NCBI GenBank assembly: GCA_037157565.1
Contig: JAZHRO010000024.1
Coordinates: 9,182,501-9,246,500, forward strand
DNA from: Thalassia testudinum
Lineage: Eukaryota; Streptophyta; Magnoliopsida; Alismatales; Hydrocharitaceae
DNA: 64,000 bases
Direction: 5' to 3'
Shown here one piece after another: positions 10,962 through 22,572 of the stretch; position 1 is the stretch's first letter; the number at the start of each line of letters is the position of its first letter. A program made the translations under genes and the position numbers. The notes under the pieces are model-generated. The model did not search any database and was not told the DNA's origin. It saw only the letters and a program-made list of their open reading frames with translations.

Positions 10962-13650
10962 TGATAATGTCATCATCAGCCATATCTAGCTTTATTTAGT
11001 CATAATCTATTAATAAATGTCCCTTTATAATCGCCAAAAGACCGTAATTCATTACACATCCTTACTGAGAGATAAACATTAAAACTAGGGTAAAACTGCA
11101 GTTTTAAAAGAATATCCTAATTTTAGAACAATCACGAGGTTTCTTAGGGGTTAATTAAAGGTTAAATGCTCATAAATGTCTAATAAGTTGGTTCATGCAG
11201 ACAGAAATGAGTTTTCACGTGTTTTGAGAATTAACGGACATCCGAAATCCTAAAAGCAAGTCTGCTTAATTAAATAAGATTTTGATCATGATAAAATTCA
11301 CCTAAACCTTCTAAAAATAATAGAAAAATATTTTATAAGGTTTGATACCTTTGATTTGACCATTAGAATCCATTTTGACCTAAAATAGAGTCTCAGATAG
11401 ACAATTGCCCTAATTTGGATTTCTACACAAATTACCCAGTCAAAATTGGTCAAAACCAAAACCTGACTTTACCATCAGATTCTTTAGGTCCAAATTAGGT
11501 TTGTACCAAAATTTGGGTTCAATCAGAGATCATCTTGACCTAGTTTGCATTTCAGTCCTACCTGACTTTGTTTTCTCACACTTATGCCCCTAACTTTAGA
11601 AATAATAAAAAAATGCCCCTAGCTTTGTTGTCGTTCCTTGCAATCCAGTCCCTCTACCATTATCGCGGAGCAAGTCCTACTTCGGCGACCTTTAATTGGA
11701 GAGTTCTCCCTGATTGATTGACGAATCTCTCCCAAACTAGAAAGGGGGATTCCTGAGGAAGTTGTGTTCCATTTGAGCCATGTACGGGGCTCTGAATGCT
11801 ACTCCAAAGCTCGTGCAAACCTTTTGAAGGTTCGGGTCTCCTAAAACCGCAGAGCTTGCAAGCTTTCAAGCTTGGTTTCCAAGCTTGGAAGGACCTATGG
11901 CCTATAAAAGTCCCCCTAAGGAATGCCTTACCTCCTTAGCTTGTTTTTGGCCGAAAAATCTCCTTCTTCCCTCCTCTTCGGCCGAATGCTTCACGAGCTC
12001 CGATGACCACCTTCGACCACCTTCCTCGTCTGCTCTCACAGACTATAGCGAGCAGATTCTTCATCCTCGGCTTCTTCCACGCGTTGCAATACCAGCGGCC
12101 ATCGCCTATCTCCCCTCGTCGTCACCACTTCTCCCACTAGAGGTTTTGTCTTCCCCACATCCAACGTACCACCGGCATGGGCATTCCCCCCTTTCATCCA
12201 TTAGTTTAGGGTTAGATTAGTTCCTTTAGTGTCTTAGGTTAGTTTCCCCTACCCAAAATCCAAAAACAATCCCTTGACGCACACGCACGCTGTCATCTTC
12301 TCCACTTCCTGCCACTTCTCCGACAAGGTTATTCGCTTGCTACACAAGTCCACCCACCTCGCCGACAGCTCCACAACCTTCGCCACAACACCATGAACAA
12401 AACCCCTCCACCTATTCGCCACTCCACCCACTCAAACCCTCCGTTGACCAACCCATCTTCGTGCCTCCATCTCCAACTCTGTCCGACCACTCCACGCACT
12501 CCCACACCCCACGGACACCGCCACCATCTTCCACATTCTCCGGCGACTCTATTGAACAATTTAACGAGGACTTTCAAGCCCTTATTTGTGTTTCAGGTCT
12601 TTGGCTGGAGCTCCCTTGCCGCGTCATCCCTCTGATGGTGTTCGTGGTGTTCTAACCACGATTACCCCTAGATGCCACCACCATGTGATGCGGCTTATTC
12701 CCAGGAAGAGACCCAGGCCTTCAATTAGGAGTTTCGAGAGCTCCTTTACCCTCAATTGGGCAAGCATTTAGTCACTGCTCGCACGCGGAGAACTGCAGAC
12801 AAGATAGTCCCACATCTGGAAAGTAGGAGCAGAAGAGGGTGCATAAGTTGATTTTCTGTTTCCTCCTTATCGTCTCCAAACACGAGTGAGGTCCCCTTCA
12901 CCCTTTACATGCCCGACCCACCTAAGCTCTCTCACTCCTTGGCTGCGACACTCACGCATGCAGCCTTGGACTCGGTTATGTGACCCGTTTACCCGATTAA
13001 CCTGGCTATCTGAGAGAAAGAGAAGAGGAGGAAGGAAAGAAAGAGAGAGAGAGGGGGAGGGTTGGGTTTTACTCTTAAGAGAGAGAGCTTGACACTTAGT
13101 CGTTCTGAGAAGAAGGAAAAGGTTTGTACAAGAAGAAGAAGAGAGAAGAGAGCTAAAGGCAGAAGAAGGAGAAGAGAAAGGAAGAAGAAGAAGAGAGCAA
13201 CAGAAGAAGAAGATCAGAGGAACAACACTGTAGCAGGCGACATTTACGTTGTTTCACTTGATAAATCAGATGTTTGATCACTATTCATTTATTTTATATG
13301 CATTGAGTAGTTGATATACATGTGCTTAAACTAATAATTGGTGATCTAAATTACCATTATTTTATCTTAGATATCTTTTTGGTTTCTTAAAGTCTTGAAA
13401 TACTTATGTTATTCATTGAATATCTAAAGTGACAGATTAGCATTCATTGAATATCATTACTGTCGTCATTCATTGTGCTCATTTATATTTTAATCGAGAT
13501 TAGCGCGTAAATTCCATATTTGCTTCCTGTGTTTGACCTCAGAGTTTATTTAGATATTCAAGTTATAAATTTTATTTGTTAAGAGATCGAGTGAGGATTT
13601 TGCACTACAACGATGATAACTTAATCTCAATCCTCTCTAGATCCCTTTCA
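10962..13650 (+). mobile_element. Athila-type 2.7-kb LTR (5' LTR of a broken element)
   Basis: The LTR is 2689 bp, close to the 2723-2769 bp of the related LTRs at 20403, 35123 and 58339. It starts with a foldback (TGATAAT, GTC, ATCATCA). It shares the order of blocks seen in the others: gggtaaaactgca...; the Ca/Tt-rich block ending cttaggtccaaattagg; a CT-rich central block; a purine-rich tract at 13013-13205; and a short cttcctgtgtttgacctcag U5 block. It ends in CA at 13650. Exactly 5 nt later comes TGGCACCTACGC, a degraded tRNA-Asp PBS. The element is cut off by another LTR scrap at about 13686. Confidence 0.75.
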
Positions 13651-13655
13651 ACATC

Positions 13656-13685
13656 TGGCACCTACGCAAACACGCATAGCAGAAT
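13656..13685 (+). other. Degraded PBS and start of an Athila internal region
   Basis: TGGCACC lies 5 nt after the LTR end, the same spacing as in the elements at 18171 and 23125. Only the first 7-8 positions resemble the tRNA-Asp PBS (TGGCGCCGTTGCC...). The internal region is lost after about 30 bp. Confidence 0.5.
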
Positions 13686-13778
13686 GTGACACCCTAATAA
13701 CTATCATAATACGCATGCACGACACAAAGTTCGGGCAGCGAAATACCTCGGCACTCTGTGTGCTACCAGATGTCCTGA
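13686..13778. mobile_element. Unclassified LTR terminus fragment
   Basis: It starts TGTGACACCC, a common terminal word of plant Ty3/gypsy LTRs. It continues 93 bp before the chromovirus LTR at 13779 interrupts it. The rest was not found in the window. The assignment is tentative. Confidence 0.35.
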
Positions 13779-16447
13779 TGTAATGACCCGTTCTGATTTG
13801 AGCCTTTTAAGATGTCTGGATTGTCCGTCAAACGTCTGGACTCCTTCCCAGATGTCTGGAAATTGAAAAACCTGTACGCGCATTTGCTTTCTGCACGTAG
13901 ATAGCGTGCAGTTCGTCTCTCTTTCCTCTCTTCTTCTTTTTCCCCCCTCGCCGAACCCTAACCCCTTGCCTATAAGAGCACCCCCTTCCTCTCCTCTCCA
14001 CTCCACCACCACCACCTTACTCCCCACTCCACTGCCGCGAGAAGGCGCGCGATAGAGAGGGAGCAAGAGCGAGGAGGAGCAGGCATGAGGAGGAGGAGAA
14101 GGCCAAGGTCGCGAGCTCGTGGAGGCTCGCCGGAGTGTTGCATGGCCACCGCGGTGCGTGCAGGAGGAGAGCGTCAGGCATCGTCCCTGACTCCTTACAG
14201 TGGTCGGAGCTATAGCAGAGCAAGAGGAGTCGCAGCGGAGCGCGGCGAGAGAAGTGGGAGCGCGGTCTGATACTGGAATTTTTCTAGTATCAGACGTCTG
14301 GAGTGCCTTATGAACGACGGGATGGATGTTTGGCAACGACACCGGACGTCTGAAAGTGGGTATTCGTGTAGGTACATCTTCCTCGTGGTTACGACCATGC
14401 AGGCCATATTGCAGAGGCATTTTGCTTTGCTAAAAAGGGGTGTGCTCCTTTGTCGTGCACAGGAGCAGCTTTGGGAAGGCGCGCGGCACGCCCTCCCACG
14501 CTTTTCGGACGTCTGGACAGCTTACCAGACGACTGGAGGCATTCCCAGACGACCGAAGGACTAGTCAGACGTCTGGAACTGGGTCCAGATGGTCGCGGAG
14601 GAGTCCTGGACATCTGAGGTCATCACAGGAACCTAAGGTGAGACTTTGTTGACATTTAAGACGTCTGGACTTTTTCCCAGATGGCTGATTTGGGTCTAAG
14701 ACATGTTTTTGACCCGTTTAGGGTTTGATCGGGATCCATTTTACGCAAACGAAATATCTGTGGTTTCCTTGCAAGTTCCTCTACATATTAGAAACCTTTA
14801 TATACTATTCTGAACATTCCGTTGTGATATGTTCCTTGGTATAAGACTTCGTTCTGTTGCATGTCTGGGGCTTGCAGAGGCACGTGGGCCTGCAGTTCGA
14901 GCCCCCAGTACTCCTAAATTGTCTGGTAGAGTGGTTTCCCCCTGTTCTATTTATAAAACATGAATGCAGTCATGAAAATTAGATAACTAGAAACGTAGGA
15001 TGTGGCATGAATCCTAGGACGAGAAATAGTTGCACTGTTTGTGTGTGTGATTGAGATTGTATTCGCAAATGAATGAACTGAATTGTTAGAAATTGCCTGT
15101 TAATAAATACGAGTTGCCTGTTAGAATATAAAATGCCTGAGATAACTAAATAGTTACCTGTGATATCGCTTGTGCATGTGTTAAATTGTGGAAATACGAG
15201 CTGCATGTGTATAATATGATAATGGAATTGTGAATGATGAAACCTGGTATGGAATAATATGGTGAATATGAGCATGAATCCTACGGGGAGTTAGGAGTAG
15301 AGTTCTTGTAGATGAATGGAAAGGCCTGGATATGTGGATGGGAAGTGTGCTGGCCCTTGAGTGCGTGTTACCAAGGAGAGCGACTGTCCCCGTTTTAGTG
15401 TAGAGTGGAACTAGCCGCCCTTGGGTTGGGACCTGGGGTTAGGATTGGCCACTCTACACCGACTTCTGTTGTCCCTCTCGTACATGGTACCAGGGAGAGC
15501 TACTAGTGTAGGGAGGGAGCTAATCACCCCACGGGACCCAGGGTTTAGCTAGCCACCCTACACCGACTTGTTAGGCCCACTAGGTAAACCGGGGTAGTCA
15601 GATGAGGGTGCGCGGACTGTGGAGGGGTGAGACTCCTCTTTGATTCAGAAGGGCTGGACCCCTGTTTCTGAGAGGGCTAGGCCTTATACTTCCGTGCTGT
15701 ACTTTGGGCGTACCCGCTAGTGGAAACGACTGACTGCGTAACAGTGCGGGGTAACTACCCATGCGTTTATCGCACGTGCCGTAGTCACCGCTACGTCTGT
15801 CTGTGACCTCGGGGTAGTTGACTGGTGTAGGACTACCACGGGGGACTCTCCCGGCCAGGAGAGCACCATGTGTACCTTTTATTCTTCGGAAAAGACTACA
15901 ATCAAGATCGTTCCCACGAGGAACATGTGAGATCAAGAAAGAAATATGAAAGTAAACCAATGGGGTGAAAAGGAATTACTTGTAAAATAAAATAATTGGA
16001 AAAGATAAATTTACCTGCTAGCTTTTACTACTTTAGATAGTCTGGTTACCACTCTACTCAGCATTCGTTGACTTCGTTTTCTCATAACCCTTTACAGGTC
16101 AAGGAGTTGAGTAGCCTGAGTTACCGGCTGCGGAGGGTGATGGACCCAGTCGAGCCCTGCAGTAGTTTTCTTACTATTGTTGTACTCTCTTTCTGCTAGT
16201 GAGTTTCAGACTTTGTTTACTGTTCCTGTTACTGCACTATTATTCTACTTTCCTGTTATTGTGGTGGTATGTACTGACTAGAAGTTTTACTTCCTTTATT
16301 GCTTGTATGCTTTTACTGTTAGTTACACTGAATAGTGAATGTGGTTTATTTCCCTGCTTTTCGGTTATTTCTTGTTGGACGACTTGGTATTGGGATTAGT
16401 TGAGCCGATCTCGGGTCCTGTAGGGATTCGGGAACCGGGTTGTAACA
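13779..16447 (+). mobile_element. Chromovirus-type 5' LTR, 2669 bp
   Basis: It begins TGTAATGACCC and ends GTTGTAACA, and is followed after 3 nt by an initiator-Met PBS, so this is a true 5' LTR. A TATA box (TATAAGAG) lies at 13971, 192 bp in. The U3/R part has repeated AGACGTCTGG words, several decayed to AGATGTCTGG. A foldback around 14267-14291 pairs TGATACT with AGTATCA. Two imperfect tandem units occur at 15367-15465 and 15486-15569. The length agrees with the solo LTR at 47694 (2660 bp after removing its insert) and that at 48267 (2690 bp). No perfect 5' target duplication can be tested because the 3' end of the element is absent. Confidence 0.9.
15367..15569 (+). repeat. Two imperfect tandem units inside the chromovirus LTR
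   Basis: Unit 1 (15367-15465) and unit 2 (15486-15569) share the order: TTACC/GGTACC-ARGGAGAGC, AGTGTAGRG, GAACTAGCC/GAGCTAAT, GGGGTTAG/GGGTTTAG and a common end TACACCGACTT. The same pair is visible at about 29,067-29,165 and 29,186-29,272, and in the LTRs at 47694 and 48267, so the duplication predates the spread of this family. Confidence 0.7.
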
Positions 16448-16450
16448 AGA

Positions 16451-16462
16451 TGGTATCAGAGC
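16451..16462 (+). other. Primer binding site for initiator tRNA-Met
   Basis: TGGTATCAGAGC is the standard complement of the plant initiator tRNA-Met 3' end used by chromoviruses and many copia elements. It starts 3 nt after the LTR end at 16447. Confidence 0.95.
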
Positions 16463-16630
16463 AAGGTCGTCCCGAGAGATGAACCAGCTAGCTTGAGAAT
16501 AACCAATTCACGTGCATGTAACTAGGGTAACCACCACAACGTACCGCTTGACATCTGTTCTGAGTTCCTTTCGCTGAAGTCTGTTAGAGTTGACTTCTTT
16601 TGTTCTGTCTTCCGTGTCTCCTTGCAAGAG

Positions 16631-16798
16631 ATGCCTCGTCGTGGAGTTCTTGAGGTGGGCCGCGGACGCGGCCGTGGACGAGGTCGGAGGGGCGGACGTG
16701 TCAGGCCTAAGGTGCCAGTTGACCCGTCACTTCTCCCGGGCGTTCAGGCCTAGGACCTCACTGATAATACTGCATCTCGGGGTAATAACTCTGTTAAA
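16631..16798 (+). pseudogene. Chromovirus gag N-terminal remnant
   Basis: An ATG at 16631 opens a frame beginning MPRRG and followed by an Arg/Gly-rich stretch (GRGRGRGRRGGR), typical of the basic N terminus of gag in Tekay/Del-like chromoviruses. A TAG at 16751-16753 (consistent with CAG to TAG) interrupts it. The frame then remains open to the point where an Athila LTR begins at about 16799. Its distance from the PBS (about 170 bp) fits a short leader. Nothing downstream of this element (rest of gag, pol, 3' LTR) is found in the window. Confidence 0.7.
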
Positions 16799-18171
16799 TG
16801 GGGTATATCTTAAGAACAGAATACACAGATAACACATCATAAATGGGAATGGGAGCATTGCATGCATCATACATTAAGATTGCTTATAGAATAGTATTAA
16901 TGGCCATTTGTATGAGTACTTGTCGAAACAGGCCTCAAATGAATGATCGAACTACACGGATGGATTCAGAACGATGAACTGAGTCCAACAGACTCGAAAT
17001 CAGCTAAATCCGACATCCGGAGCTCCCATTATTGGCCCAAGAAGTTTTGACAGTTAATCTGATGATCAACGGCCATGGGGCCGCCACGTGTCAGCCATGC
17101 TGCACCTGCAATCACCTTCAACGTGTAGCATCGTTTTTAGCCGTCCGATCGCACATCGGATGGTTGAGAACCACGCATCCATGAGCCTCTTAGCCGCAGC
17201 AGCAGCAACCCCCGACTGTTGGATCTTCATCCAACGGCCATCCGCGCAGCGACCGCGCCTCGTCTTCGCGACAAAGTAGCGGGCGTGGCACAGCGGTCCG
17301 CGCCTCACCCCCGCGCAGTGAGACGCGAGTTCGAGGCTCCTATCACAGTGCAAATTCGAACGAGAACGCACGCGCGTGATTTCAGCCGCTAATGTGTGAT
17401 TGAACGACAGGTAGCGAGCGACGTGGCGCAATCGCGCATGTCCATAGTCGACGTGCGCGATGATGCGGGGGTGAGGGCGTGATCTAGGAGCCCGCCCCGC
17501 GCAGGATCCCAACCGTCCGATCTTCGATCGATCTGCTTATGATGTGCTCACATGGATCAGGGGCGAGGAAGCACAGCCGCGGGCGAGCGACCGGTGGGCA
17601 GGGGCCTTCATCGACGTTTTAGGAAGGGTTTTAGTGACGTACGGCCCTTCTCCTTATTTAAACCCCTTCCAACCACCCATTCAAGGCATTCACTCCACTT
17701 GCAAGTATTCTACCCCCCTCCTAGCTACCTTTAAGCCCTTTTGTAATCACCGGAGACGACAAGCCACCGACGGAGCCCTCTCCACCACCGTGGCTGCCTC
17801 ACCGTCCCCTCTCTCTCTCCTTCCTTCTTTTAAGCTTTACTTTACTTATGTTCAAGTATTTATCTAGTGTTGTAATTACGAACTAAAGTTGCATGTTAAA
17901 TGAAGATTGTTTTATATTCAATTGCTTGCTCTATTTTCTATTCAAGTTGCATGTTGCGAATGAAACAATTCTAACCCTAATCTCTCTCCCTCTCTCTCTC
18001 TCTCTTGCTCACTTTTCACCCGCGCCATTTCGCAAGCAAAACCCCATGATTTTCGTGACAATAAATGACAAGAAGAATCCGATTTTCACGCCTCCCTGAG
18101 ACCGACACTCAGACTCACATTCATTTCTTTACTTTATAACAACACTTCCAAACACGCGCACACCCACGTCA
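16799..18171 (+). mobile_element. 5' LTR of the outer Athila element (old type, about 1.37 kb)
   Basis: The right end is firm: the LTR ends CACGTCA at 18171 and a tRNA-Asp PBS follows after 5 nt. The left end is inferred from where chromovirus gag stops (TGGGGTATATC at 16799), and could be a few bases off. The LTR has a TATTTAAA promoter-like word at about 17654. It carries three foldbacks built on CCGTCCGATC-like words (17141-17163, 17218-17235, 17512-17530) and a CTCTCT run at 17986-18006. Its U5 block (cctccctgagaccgacactc) matches that of the fragment at 38142-38881. It is a different LTR family from the 2.7-kb Athila LTRs. Confidence 0.75.
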
Positions 18172-18176
18172 GTTTT

Positions 18177-18194
18177 TGGTGCCGTTGCCGGGGA
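18177..18194 (+). other. tRNA-Asp primer binding site, outer Athila element
   Basis: TGGTGCCGTTGCCGGGGA matches the Athila tRNA-Asp PBS (TGGCGCC...) except for one C-to-T change at the CpG in position 4. It starts 5 nt after the LTR. Confidence 0.9.
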
Positions 18195-19378
18195 GGTAAC
18201 GGATTTATTTTGTCAGTTCCATTTTACATCCATGCTCACCTCGTCTAACGCCTTGTCTCCCTCTACTTGATGGTTGCAGGAATTCGACGCTTGGACGGCG
18301 AAGCAGTGCAACTCATGACGGTAACAAGGAAGAAGGCGCAACAAGGGTCGGTTGCGAGTATTTCTTCACCCATGGCTGTTTTGCTTTCTTAAAAAAAAAT
18401 CTAAAAAAGAAATTGTAAAATTGAAACAAAATTGACGTGGTGTATGATTGCCTGACCCACATCTTTAACACATCACCCAACAAAATATACACTCTAACAT
18501 TCTGTATAAATTCTTGGAGTGTTCTTTTCTCTTTTTGAGTGGTGTTTGCGAAGCCACCTTGGATTGACTTGGGCCACACCACTCACCCCTAAAAATGACT
18601 CATCTAATAGAAGCTGCATGATTACTAAGATGAGTACATTAGGGTTTTAGAGCCTCTATACAACAAAAGGAAATCTCCTTTCACCGAATTGTGTGCAAAA
18701 CTTGGCGTGCCCACTGAAACTTGTCTGAAAACATTAAGACACGTCAATCCTAAAAGACACTAAAGTAAGGATAAAACATTAAAAGACACCACACCTTAAA
18801 AAATCCTTGCTTGAAAACCATGTTTTGATAGGAGCACACACTGAAAGTGGAAAACTAAGAGGCACTACCCCAATCAACGCCTCATCACATAACCCTAGCA
18901 CAAGCACTATCCTAGCCTTTTAAAACAGAGTAGACGTGCCCTAGGCATGACTGGGTTATGTCTCGAGAGGCGAGGTTTTGTTCGATGGGCACTTGGCTTT
19001 CATTCCCTGAGTAGAATCTGGTGGCTAGGCTGCGGGGCAGTGTCAAACGACCGCGGTTGTGAGATTTATGGAATCGGCGGAGCAAGCCAAAGGAAGAACC
19101 TTCCCTATAATCCCCTCATAATCAACCTGGCCAAATTAGCTTTGGGAAGGGGAGTCTAGTGCTTACGGACTTAATCACCCTTTTTGAGATTTCTAGGTCT
19201 CCTAAGGAATACACTATAAGGACTAAGCTTGTTTGCTTGATTGAACACACACTTCTCGCATCTGTCGCTCTCTGCATCCCCTCCTGTTCTTCTCTAGTGT
19301 ATGCACGGGAGATGCTCACTGCATCCCGAGTTGTTTGTTTTGGGACGGGAATCCAGGCGACTTGATTCTACTAGAAAC
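18195..19378 (+). other. Leader of the outer Athila element
   Basis: About 1.2 kb of untranslated leader between PBS and gag, similar in length and style to the E1 leader at 23149-24191. Both contain short A-rich stretches and sequences resembling ccctaa...aaagacacta. No coding function is seen. Confidence 0.7.
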
Positions 19379-20402
19379 ATGGCTGAACCTAGGGTAGATG
19401 AGGTTGAGGACCAACCCCCACCAGACACAATGGCCATCATCCAAGCCCAAATTAACGCAAACCACTGGCTTTAGCAGCAACAGATCTACACTATCATGCA
19501 AGCCATACACCGGTTACAAAACCCACAAGGGAAACCACCACCACCATTCCAAGGCCCACAAGGGCAACCACCACCTGATCTACCACCATTCCAGGACCAA
19601 CCGAGGCCCCTCTGCGACTTCTACAATCCTTCTGCTATTCGAGTTGAGACGCACCTTAGGATCCTCGAAGGGGGAGATGATTTTGAGCTGAAACTAAATG
19701 TTTTGAGTCTGATTCAGAGCCATTTCCATGGAAGCTCAAATGAGGACCCCTTCCAACACCTGGAGGATCTTTACCGGATAGCCCGAACTGTGAAACCTAG
19801 GAAAATTAGCCTTGACATTGTTTTGATTAAGATGTTCCCCTTCTCGTTGATAAACAAGGCTTCTCACTGGTTTAGAACCTTAGGTAGACCCATCACTACC
19901 TGGGAAGAACTGAGGCATGCATTCTTGAAGAAATTCTTCCCTATAGGAAAAACTAATGCCCTCAGGAGAGCCATTACTACCTTTACACTCCAGGGTGGGG
20001 AACAGTTCCATGAGGCATGGGAAAAATTTAATGAACTCTTGAGGAAATGCCCACACCACGAAGTACCACGGTGGCAATTGGCCCAGATCTTCTACCACGG
20101 TCTGGACAACAACCTATGGAACTTCCTAAACAAAGACGAGGAGAGCGCGTTTGAGCTCTTTGAGTCTATGAGAAAAAATTCTCTCAACAATGCCTCCATG
20201 ACCCAGTTTAACCGATCCAGTCAACCCTGTGGTGGGATTTATGAGGTACAAGCAAATTCTGGAATGGCTGACATGGACATCATTACTAAGAAACTAGATC
20301 GAGTGGAATTGGTGGATAAAAAGATTGACGAGCTACTGAACCAGACCAGAAATCCGTTATAGACCTTCTCCCAAGCAAAGGGAGCACATAATGTTGACCT
20401 GG
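19379..20402 (+). pseudogene. gag: Athila gag, N-terminal part (outer element)
   Basis: This encodes the structural Gag (nucleocapsid precursor) of an Athila-lineage Ty3/gypsy element. The frame opens at ATG 19379. Visible features include the N-terminal proline/glutamine-rich segment, the FHGSSNEDPFQHL block, the FPFSLINKASHWFRTL block, the AFLKKFFPIGKTNALRRAI block and the CPHHEVPRW-QIFYHGL block, all in the order expected for this family. Nonsense codons lie at 19472-19474 (TAG) and 20360-20362 (TAG), both explainable as CAG to TAG. The frame is cut at 20402 by insertion of element E1 and continues in the same register at 38933. There is no functional product. Confidence 0.85.
20398..20402 (+). 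repeat. Target site duplication of E1, left copy
   Basis: CCTGG precedes the E1 5' LTR and CGTGG (38928-38932) follows its 3' LTR end. They agree at 4 of 5 positions. Confidence 0.7.
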
Positions 20403-21183
20403 TGATGAGAACCTCATCATGAACCCTAACTAGCTCAATTTAATCCAAATCATTATGAGAAAGCTCCTACAAAACTCAAAGAAAGGCTTAATTTAGAGAA
20501 TTCTTAATTTAAGAAGAAAACAAGTCATAAGGGGTAAAACTGCAATTTCACCAATGCAGTATGCAAACAGGGTAATTAAGGGTCCAAACACAGGTCAAAT
20601 GAGCTTAATAAGGAGAGAAGTGGGATGATCTGATCTGAAAAGGGTTAAGCAACTTTTAGGAATAAAATGATATTCTGTAACCCTAAAAATAAACCCACTT
20701 TAATTCACAAGGGTCGAGGCAAGATAAAAATCAAATAAACCCTCTAAAATTCATAGAAAAATATTCTATAGGATTTATAACCTTCAATTTGGCCTTAGAA
20801 ACCTATTTTGACCTAAAAAGAGAATCATCCCAATTAATAACTTATTTTGGGTTTTTATGTAAATTGACCATCCAAACTTGGTCAAATATAGAATTAAAAT
20901 TCACCATTAAAATCCTTAGGTTCAGATTAGTCTTGTATAAAAATTTGAGCCTAAGAGGAGACCTCCTTGGCCGACTTTACAATTTGGTCATCTTCATTTA
21001 CTTTTTGACCCTTATCTTTCAAAACCCTTGCATTTTGGCCCCCAACTTTTGATCGTTCTTTGCAGAAAGGTCCCCCTGCAAATTCTGCGCAGCGCAGAGA
21101 GGGGTGATCGCCCTGCAAAAGAGACGCGGGGCTCCCTGTGACATCCTCTATCGTAGGGACCCGGCCATGCTGCCTGTCGACCA

Positions 21184-21217
21184 CCATAGTTTCCGTGCAA
21201 ACGCGCGGAAGGTATAG
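21184..21217 (+). promoter_or_regulatory. Promoter-proximal foldback, E1 5' LTR
   Basis: The arms CCATAGTTTCCG and CGGAAGGTATAG flank a 10-nt loop. About 10 of 12 positions pair, counting one wobble. It sits 72 bp upstream of the TATA box at 21290. It is the most decayed of the five copies of this structure. Confidence 0.6.
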
Positions 21218-21287
21218 GTCTCGTCTCCGACCATGCTCCAGCGAGGCTGGCATGTCTCCAGCCCGTGCCTCCCTCTCTGCCATCCCC

Positions 21288-21296
21288 TTTATAAGA
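21288..21296 (+). promoter_or_regulatory. TATA box, E1 5' LTR
   Basis: TTTATAAGA, in the same context (catcccctttataagaacc) as in the 3' LTR at 33880. It is the likely core promoter of the element. Confidence 0.65.
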
Positions 21297-22572
21297 ACCA
21301 GCACCCCCTGCCGGATCTGGCAAGCTCTCTTTGACGGAGAATAACCCCCCCACTTCATCCCCTCCTCCTCCGTCAGACGGCCCTCAGCTTCCGGCAACTC
21401 TCTCCTCTTCCTCCTCGTCGCTCTGCCACCTTACCTACAGCAGGGTTCCCCTTTCCCTCTCGCCTGCGCCGTGCTGTAGCCGCCGGCGCCCTTCGCCTGC
21501 TTCCTTGTCGCCGCACTCCTCTCCAGGGCCTCTTCTTCCCCAGCTTCGGCAGGTACGAGTTGGTGGCTTCGCCCTCTCCCTTCGTCCATAACCTAGGTCA
21601 ATAGCTTCTCCTCCTCCTCCCTTACATTTTCCCTCACTCAATTTATCTTTTTGCCCCTCCACACACGACTTCCACCTCCGCCTGATCCGTCTCCGACCAC
21701 CCTCTCCGGCGAGCCCATCCCACCTCCATAGACCTTCGCACCCCTCGCTGACTACCTCAGAAGCTTCCCCTCACTCCACTCAACAGCTTCCCCCTTTCCA
21801 TTCCCTGCCACACGCAACTTAACGACCCCCAGAACAAACCCATTTCTCCGACCACAGTCCGACCTAGGGCTGCCACCATACGCTGCCTCACGCCTCGCCA
21901 CCACCCGCACTGGCTTCGCCGCACTCCGGCGAAGCTCCTTGCATCCTCTGACTGGGCCGAGAGGCCGTATTCTTGATTTTAGGTCACGCCCTCTTCACCG
22001 CCATTGCTGTGCAGGAGAAACTCCTTCACCTGCACCTGTAGGTTCGCCCTCGCCCAGGCTTGCACTCCAGGATGCGCGGCTTGCCCCCGCGAAGCATCCT
22101 AGGCTTGCAGCTGGGGTGAAAGCCTCGCACATGGATGCAATTGACCGCAGCTCCCTTAGCCGCGGGTGCGAGATCTGGAGGTGGGAATTTAGTCCCACCT
22201 CATAAGTGTGCGGCCGCGCGCCCACACTTATATTGAAAAAGTGTTTAGGGCTTATTGCATGCAGTGGTCGCGGGTCCCTCTCACCTGCACGCAGTGTGCC
22301 ACGCGCTCGCCGCCCTCGCCCGCACTCACGCCCCACGGGTCTGGGCCGGATCCGATTACCCAAACCCGCGCACTCCTCGCCCACCACTGCACGCCGATGG
22401 GCCTGGTCCCGGGCGCGAAACCTATACCCGAATGCTCGGCTCTGGGAGAGCGATCCTATGAGAGATATCAGACAGAGGGAGAGAAACGTGGGGATGGGTA
22501 GGGGGTAGGTTTTGCGCCCTCTGACCGTTGTGTGAGAGTGCAAGAACTGAAGGAAAAGAAGCTGCCGGCTGA

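Noticed and set aside
13704..14420. 238-codon reverse frame
   Set aside because: It lies antisense across the chromovirus LTR U3/R region. Related LTRs do not keep the frame, and there is no recognised domain.
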